A stretch of DNA of 64,000 nt, taken from positions 620,001 to 684,000 of the forward strand of contig NZ_BMRT01000002.1 of assembly GCF_014648775.1 (NCBI RefSeq). The letters run 5' to 3'. A program made the translations under genes and the position numbers. The notes under the pieces were generated by a model. That model made no database searches, was not told where the DNA came from, and worked only from the letters and a program-made list of their open reading frames with translations. The DNA is from Streptomyces abikoensis. GTDB taxonomy: Bacteria > Actinomycetota > Actinomycetes > Streptomycetales > Streptomycetaceae. Positions 61,684 to 64,000 of this stretch are shown here, in pieces. The first letter of the stretch is position 1. Each line of letters opens with the position of its first letter.

Positions 61684-62221
61684 GACGGCCCCTGAGGAGT
61701 GCGGAACTCGGACCACGCGCGATATTTCCCAGGAGTGCCGACCGAGGAGGATCCCGGACCCTCGGCCGCGCGCCCCCGGGGGCGGCCTTCCCGGCCCTCG
61801 GTGTGCACGCCGAGGCGGGAGGTTCTAAAGGGAGGGAAGCACAGGCGCGTACTCACACCCCGCGAACAGCCGGATCATCACACCAGTCACACCCGGCCAT
61901 CACATCTCTACAAGATCGCGTCACGAGCTCGGTCATGAGGCCGGGGACCAGTTCCTGATCCGGGCCCTCGTAGTCGGTGGCGAGCTCGTCACCGGGGGCC
62001 GCCTCGACGGCCTCGCGCTCGCCGTCCATCAGATCCGCGACATCCTTGGCATCGACCCGGTAGCCCCCTCGATCGTGTGATCACATGTGAGGCACGTGAG
62101 GCACGCGGGTCGAACTTCAATCCATGCATCAGATCTGACCAGTATTCGGTCTCGACGCCACCGGCCAGCGCTGCCAGCATCGCCGGCGGCCCATCAACCG
62201 CGCACCAGGGGGGAAACATCC
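61684..62221. other. Intergenic region with possible coding relic
   Basis: A 538-base gap between divergent genes. The + frame ending at the stop 62078-62080 is open for more than 200 bases and its last part (EAGDQFLIRALVVGGELVTG, then DGLALAVHQIRDILGIDP) looks like real protein, but there is no credible start and no recognised family. I regard it as a probable gene relic. The promoter of the gene at 62222 must lie in 62080-62210. Confidence 0.4.
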
Positions 62222-62815
62222 ATGGCCGGCCGAACCCGCACCAAAAGGGAGATCGCCACCGCTTCCGCAGCCGCTGCACTGCTCACACTCTCGATCAGCG
62301 CGGGAACCGCCGGCGCCAGCACGCCCGAGCCGTTCGCCGACCAGGCCCGCGCCGCGCATCTCACCCCCGCGCAGGACGACGCGCTGCGCGCCGAAGTCGC
62401 CAAGTACCTCCAGCGTAGCGGCGGCAAGCAGATCTCCCTCAACGAGATCAAGGTCGACGACAAGCGCACCATCCGCGTCGCCATCCCCGGCGAGGCGCAC
62501 CCGCGCACCTTCACCGACCACGGCAGCACCGCCCCCGCCTACAGCAGCATCTGCAACCCATACGCCAGTACCCAGAACGGCTACTTCTGCGCCTTCAGCG
62601 GCTACGGCTGGACCGGCAGCGAAGACCCGATGTACTCCTGCCACTCCTACGCCATGAACTACACCGGCACCGGATCCTGGGTGAACCGCCAGTACGGAAC
62701 CCACCGTGCGAAGTTCTACGGCAAGTACGGCAAATACATCGAGCAGACCCTCCCGCCGATCTCCGCCCTCAACTCGCAGAACTGGTACCACGTGTGGACG
62801 GTCGTCCCCTGCTGA
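62222..62815 (+). CDS. Small secreted Cys-containing protein (possible inhibitor I36-like)
   Basis: A 197-residue secreted protein. A signal peptide (ATASAAAALLTLSISAGTAG) and a helical propeptide-like stretch (ARAAHLTPAQDDALRAEVAK, then LQRSGGKQISLNEIKVDDKR) precede a Tyr/Gly/Cys-rich domain: SICNPYASTQNGYFCAFSGY, DPMYSCHSYAMN and RQYGTHRAKFYGKYGKYIEQ. Four cysteines there may make disulfides. The layout resembles Streptomyces beta/gamma-crystallin-like proteins such as the I36 metalloprotease inhibitor family. That match is only a resemblance. ATG 62222 is used as it begins a normal signal. Confidence 0.65.
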   Translation: MAGRTRTKREIATASAAAALLTLSISAGTAGASTPEPFADQARAAHLTPAQDDALRAEVAKYLQRSGGKQISLNEIKVDDKRTIRVAIPGEAHPRTFTDHGSTAPAYSSICNPYASTQNGYFCAFSGYGWTGSEDPMYSCHSYAMNYTGTGSWVNRQYGTHRAKFYGKYGKYIEQTLPPISALNSQNWYHVWTVVPC

Positions 62816-63006
62816 GCAGGCCGCCGAAGAACGATGCTCCGCAGCTGGGGGCATAGTGGAGTCCGGGGGCTTCCCGCATCGGGGCGGCTCCGAGCTCCGG
62901 CGGGGGCACTGTTGCCGGGCGCGCGCGTACAGAGTGGGTACGAGTGCGCCGAAGAGGTGCTGCGCTGAAGGTGGTCGGGGTGCGCGAGCGCTGAGGCGCG
63001 ATCGCG

Positions 63007-64000
63007 TCAGACGGGACGGTTCCGGCCGTGCCAGTACGGGTCGCGCAGCAGCCGCTTGTAGAGCTTGCCGTTGGGGTCGCGCGGCATGGATTCGGTGAAC
63101 TCCACGCTTCTGGGGCGCTTGTAGCCGGCGAGCCGGGCGGCGCAGTGGGCGAGGAGTTCGGCGGCGAGGGCGGCGTCCGGGGAACGGCCGGGCTCCGGTT
63201 CGACGACGGCCTTGACCTCCTCGCCCCAGTCGTCGTGCGGGACGCCGAAGACGGCGGCGTCGGCGACGGCCGGGTGGGCCAGGAGCACGGACTCGACCTC
63301 GGCGGGGTAGATGTTGACGCCGCCCGAGATGATCAGGTCGATCTTGCGGTCGTGGAGGAAGAGATAGCCGTCCTCGTCGAGATGGCCGAGGTCGCCGACG
63401 GTGAAGAAGTCGCCGACGCGGCCGCGCCGGGTCTTGTCGGCGTCCTTGTGGTAGGCGAAGGAGCCGGTGGTCATCCGCAGATAGACCGTGCCGACCTGCC
63501 CGGTGGGCGCGGGCTCGCCGTCGTCGTCGAGAACGGCGATCTCGCTGATGGGCCAGGCACGGCCGACCGTGCCGGGCTTGCGCAGCCACTCCTCGGACGT
63601 GGCGTACGCGCCACCGCCTTCGCTGGCCGCGTAGTACTCCTCCACGCACCCGCCCCACCACTCGATCATCGCCCGTTTCACATGCTCCGGGCAGGGCGCG
63701 GCGCCGTGGATGGCGTGCCGCAGCGAGGAGACGTCGTAGGCGGCCCGTACGTCGGCGGGCAGGGCGAGCAGCCGGCCGAACTGGGTGGGGACCATGTGCG
63801 TATGGGTGCAGCGGTGGGCGTCGATCAGTCGCAGCATCTCCTCGGGGGTCCATTTGTCCATGACCACCAGCCGGTGCCCGAGGTGCAGGGACGCGGCGGC
63901 GAATTGCAGGACGGCGGTGTGGTAGAGCGGTGAGCACACCAGATGGACGTTGCCGTCGTGGGGCTTGATGCCGAAGATGCCGAGGAACCCGCCGAGGTGG
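63007..64000 (-). CDS. Acyl-CoA synthetase (partial, runs off right edge)
   Basis: The C-terminal 330 residues of an ANL-superfamily ligase. Visible are VCSPLYHTAVLQFAAAS, MDKWTPEEMLRLIDAHRCTH, THMVPTQFGRLLALP, YYAASEGGGAYATSEEW, TVGDLGHLDEDGYLFLHDRK, SGGVNIYPAEVESVLLAHPA and the terminal Lys in PRDPNGKLYKRLLRD. This wording is close to actinobacterial FadD3/FadD-type acyl-CoA synthetases. It activates a fatty, sterol-derived or aromatic acid to the CoA thioester. The P-loop and N-terminal domain are outside the window. No neighbour is close enough to define a pathway. Confidence 0.88.
   Translation of the reverse strand, partial: HLGGFLGIFGIKPHDGNVHLVCSPLYHTAVLQFAAASLHLGHRLVVMDKWTPEEMLRLIDAHRCTHTHMVPTQFGRLLALPADVRAAYDVSSLRHAIHGAAPCPEHVKRAMIEWWGGCVEEYYAASEGGGAYATSEEWLRKPGTVGRAWPISEIAVLDDDGEPAPTGQVGTVYLRMTTGSFAYHKDADKTRRGRVGDFFTVGDLGHLDEDGYLFLHDRKIDLIISGGVNIYPAEVESVLLAHPAVADAAVFGVPHDDWGEEVKAVVEPEPGRSPDAALAAELLAHCAARLAGYKRPRSVEFTESMPRDPNGKLYKRLLRDPYWHGRNRPV

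Overview
The window is very high G+C actinobacterial DNA, almost certainly from a Streptomyces (or a close relative such as Kitasatospora). Pointers are the cslA-glxA locus, DUF397, DUF5302, DUF6126-like and NsdA/NsdB-like proteins, a SpoIIE-type PP2C phosphatase, a CYP158-type P450 and many Tat/Sec secreted proteins. Most genes show the extreme GC3 that makes long spurious antisense frames. I saw no rRNA, tRNA, CRISPR array or intact insertion sequence.

Layout. 0-4 kb: a translationally coupled minus-strand set (flavin-type small subunit, GMC oxidoreductase, ferritin-like diiron protein cut by the left edge) and a PLP threonine dehydratase. 4.1-11.9 kb: a six-gene complex I / hydrogenase-4-like membrane complex in the gene order of Mycobacterium tuberculosis Rv0082-Rv0087, whose large subunit has lost all four NiFe cysteines. 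12-16.6 kb: small and hypothetical proteins, including a degenerate caspase-like/TPR protein and a beta-propeller protein. 16.8-18.6 kb: a CYP158 (biflaviolin synthase-like) P450 plus a MomA-like cupin. 18.5-20.4 kb: a divergent DUF1348/TetR pair with duplicated operators, then a small ArsR operon. 20.5-25.5 kb: cslA-glxA and a convergent GH6 glycanase (hyphal-tip beta-glucan synthesis). 25.6-27.8 kb: split, divergent LigD ligase and polymerase of bacterial NHEJ. 27.9-38.7 kb: secreted proteins, a HEAT-repeat protein, a PAS/PP2C phosphatase, an NsdA/NsdB-type TPR regulator, an APH-type kinase and a large amidase. 39-45 kb: an acyl-CoA cluster (two Cys-less thiolase-fold proteins, a double DUF35 protein, a crotonase and a divergent acyl-CoA synthetase). 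45-48.5 kb: Tat-exported phospholipase C and paaK.

From about 48.5 kb the sequence looks more accessory: a decayed acylase fragment, an ankyrin-fused glutaminase, a secreted NucA/NucB-type nuclease divergent from an exported beta-rich protein across a visibly lower-GC 640-bp gap, a type III polyketide synthase, a self-sufficient CYP102 P450-reductase fusion with strong palindromic operators and its TetR regulator, a secreted lipase, a small secreted protein, and an acyl-CoA synthetase cut by the right edge.

The most notable systems are the NiFe-less Hyf/Hyc-like complex, the type III PKS/CYP102/TetR locus with a matching operator at both regulated promoters, the diiron-GMC-small-subunit operon and the DUF35/Cys-less thiolase set. 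Start codons were chosen from Shine-Dalgarno spacing, family length and overlaps; assignments rest on motifs recognised by eye, not on database searches.
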